Below are positions 5,813-6,666 of a stretch of 6,666 nucleotides of DNA, piece after piece; position 1 is the first letter of the stretch; every line of letters begins with the position of its first letter. A program made the translations under genes and the position numbers. Under the pieces are notes generated by a model, which saw nothing but the letters and a program-made list of their open reading frames with translations, was not told where the DNA came from and ran no database searches. The DNA lies in assembly GCA_020849935.1 (NCBI GenBank), contig JADZFJ010000447.1:1-6666 (forward strand), read 5' to 3'. Source of the stretch: Crocinitomix sp. (lineage in GTDB: Bacteria > Bacteroidota > Bacteroidia > Flavobacteriales_D > Crocinitomicaceae).

Positions 5813-6295
5813 ATGATTATTTCAAAAGACAGTGTGGTTTCAATGAACTATACTTTAAAAAACAGCGCAGGCGAAGTAATGGATACTTCAATTGGGAGAG
5901 AACCATTAGTATATCTGCATGGGGTAGGTGCTTTGATTCCTGGTCTTGAACAAGAATTAAATGGCAAAAAAGAAAAAGACCAATTAACCGTGGTTATTCC
6001 GCCAGAACATGCGTATGGGAGCCGAAGAGACGATTTATTGCGAGTGGTTTCTAAAAGCGGGTTTCAAGGAAGTGAAGAGTTAGAAGAAGGAATGCGTGTG
6101 CAATTGGATACCGAAAATGGACCAATGATTGCCGTGGTGTGTAAGATTGAAGAAAATGATGTGACCTTGGACATGAATCATCCTTTAGCGGATATGACGT
6201 TGCATTTTGAGGTTGAAATAGTTGGGGTTAGACCAGCTAGTGCGGATGAAATTGCACACGGACACGTGCATGGACACGGTGGTCATCACCATTAA
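5813..6295 (+). CDS. slyD: SlyD-like FKBP peptidyl-prolyl isomerase with His-rich tail
   Basis: A 160-residue cytoplasmic FKBP-type prolyl isomerase and folding chaperone. The split FKBP domain occupies about 1-70 and 128-140: MNYTLKNSAGEVMDTS, then PLVYLHGVGALIPGLEQEL at 31-49, and IPPEHAYG at 62-69, the usual SlyD active-site framework. The intervening residues (about 71-127) form the insert-in-flap chaperone domain, including GMRVQLDTENG and DMNHPLA. The last 12 residues contain seven histidines and several glycines, a short version of the metal-binding tail that in SlyD binds nickel and other metals; unlike the E. coli protein it has no cysteines in the tail. No signal peptide is seen. 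ATG 5813 follows a good promoter box. It is monocistronic and converges with the barrel gene, with only 6 nt between stops. The slyD symbol reflects family membership; orthology to E. coli slyD is not proven. Confidence 0.92.
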   Translation: MIISKDSVVSMNYTLKNSAGEVMDTSIGREPLVYLHGVGALIPGLEQELNGKKEKDQLTVVIPPEHAYGSRRDDLLRVVSKSGFQGSEELEEGMRVQLDTENGPMIAVVCKIEENDVTLDMNHPLADMTLHFEVEIVGVRPASADEIAHGHVHGHGGHHH

Positions 6296-6301
6296 TGGAT
6301 C

Positions 6302-6666
6302 TCAACTTAAAGGAAAACGATAAATAAAACGGGCCTCGAACGACCACCCATTTGGAAATAAAGTGGGTGTGAGTTCCCGGTCGTCGCCCATATTTACAGG
6401 GCCTAATTTTAAATTGAGTTTTTCATTTTCAGTGTACCGTCGGTATTTTCGGATAATTGAATGGCCCGCACGGAGATGAAACCAAATCTTTTTGCCCAAG
6501 TGAATTTCTGAATACGCCCATATATTATTGTCGGCCTTGTCCAAATATTCGTTTTGGAGGGTGGAAGCATAATTGATTCGGTAGGAGGCATTCACTCCTT
6601 CAAATTTTAATCCGCCAATAAAATTTGGCGAAGGTTGGTAACTTAAATCAAAATTCAAAGGCACAA
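6302..6666 (-). CDS. C-terminal part of an outer-membrane beta-barrel protein, DUF6268-like (partial)
   Basis: A minus-strand frame enters from the right edge and ends at TGA 6302-6304; about 121 residues are visible. The GTG at 6664 is internal, so the true start lies outside. The sequence shows amphipathic beta strands separated by polar turns: LNFDLSYQPSPNF, VNASYRINYAS, NIWAYSEIHLG, IWFHLRAGHSI, and a final WSFEARFIYRFPLS with alternating aromatics near the C-terminus, as expected for an outer-membrane barrel recognised by BAM. The IWFHLRAG...RKYRRY stretch resembles DUF6268 proteins, a Bacteroidota barrel family of unknown function; I assign it from memory with limited confidence. It ends 6 nt from the SlyD-like stop, with no room for a separate terminator between them. 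Confidence 0.7.
   Translation of the reverse strand, partial: VPLNFDLSYQPSPNFIGGLKFEGVNASYRINYASTLQNEYLDKADNNIWAYSEIHLGKKIWFHLRAGHSIIRKYRRYTENEKLNLKLGPVNMGDDRELTPTLFPNGWSFEARFIYRFPLS

Noticed and set aside
6250..6292. Short repeats GGACACG and GGTG/CACC in the end of the SlyD-like gene
   Set aside because: They follow from repeated His and Gly codons of the metal-binding tail; no separate RNA structure is needed to explain them.

Overview
The window looks like part of a chromosome from the phylum Bacteroidota, most likely a flavobacterium. The DNA is AT-rich and no Shine-Dalgarno sequence stands out before the genes. Several starts are preceded by boxes resembling the Bacteroidota -7 element (TAnnTTTG). 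Four proteins have lipoprotein signal peptides, there are families typical of this phylum (YHYH domain, DUF6498-like, DUF6268-like barrel), and one intergenic region carries an ATAGCAG-type structured repeat common in flavobacteria. Species cannot be told from the sequence.

Layout. At 1-1107 (+), the last residues of a probable outer-membrane barrel are followed 8 nt later by an alpha/beta-hydrolase lipoprotein of the prolyl-iminopeptidase type. Converging on it, at 2715-1144 (-), is a two-gene unit: an alkaline-phosphatase-superfamily lipoprotein, then a six-helix membrane protein. At 2716-3207 lie that unit's promoter, a perfect 15-bp inverted repeat, and the frameshifted C-terminal remnant of an AAA ATPase with a PD-(D/E)XK-like end. 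At 5435-3206 (-) is a second two-gene unit: a YHYH-domain lipoprotein, then a formylglycine-type sulfatase lipoprotein 13 nt later. At 5436-5812 a gene-free divergent region carries promoters on both sides, a palindrome near the YHYH promoter, and a long structured-RNA/REP-like element. At 5813-6295 (+) is a SlyD-like FKBP isomerase with a histidine-rich tail. At 6302-6666 (-) is the end of an outer-membrane beta-barrel gene that leaves the window.

How the genes fit together. Most of the window encodes exported enzymes of the cell envelope: a peptidase-like hydrolase, a phosphatase/phosphodiesterase-like hydrolase and a sulfatase. The sulfatase and YHYH proteins both carry acidic residues just after the lipidated cysteine, resembling the Bacteroidota lipoprotein export signal, so both may be displayed on the cell surface as a functional pair. 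The SlyD-like protein is the only complete gene likely to act in the cytoplasm. I see no CRISPR array, tRNA, rRNA, intact mobile element or defence island. The most unusual items are the YHYH-sulfatase pair, the decayed ATPase with its adjacent perfect inverted repeat, and the structured repeat between divergent genes.
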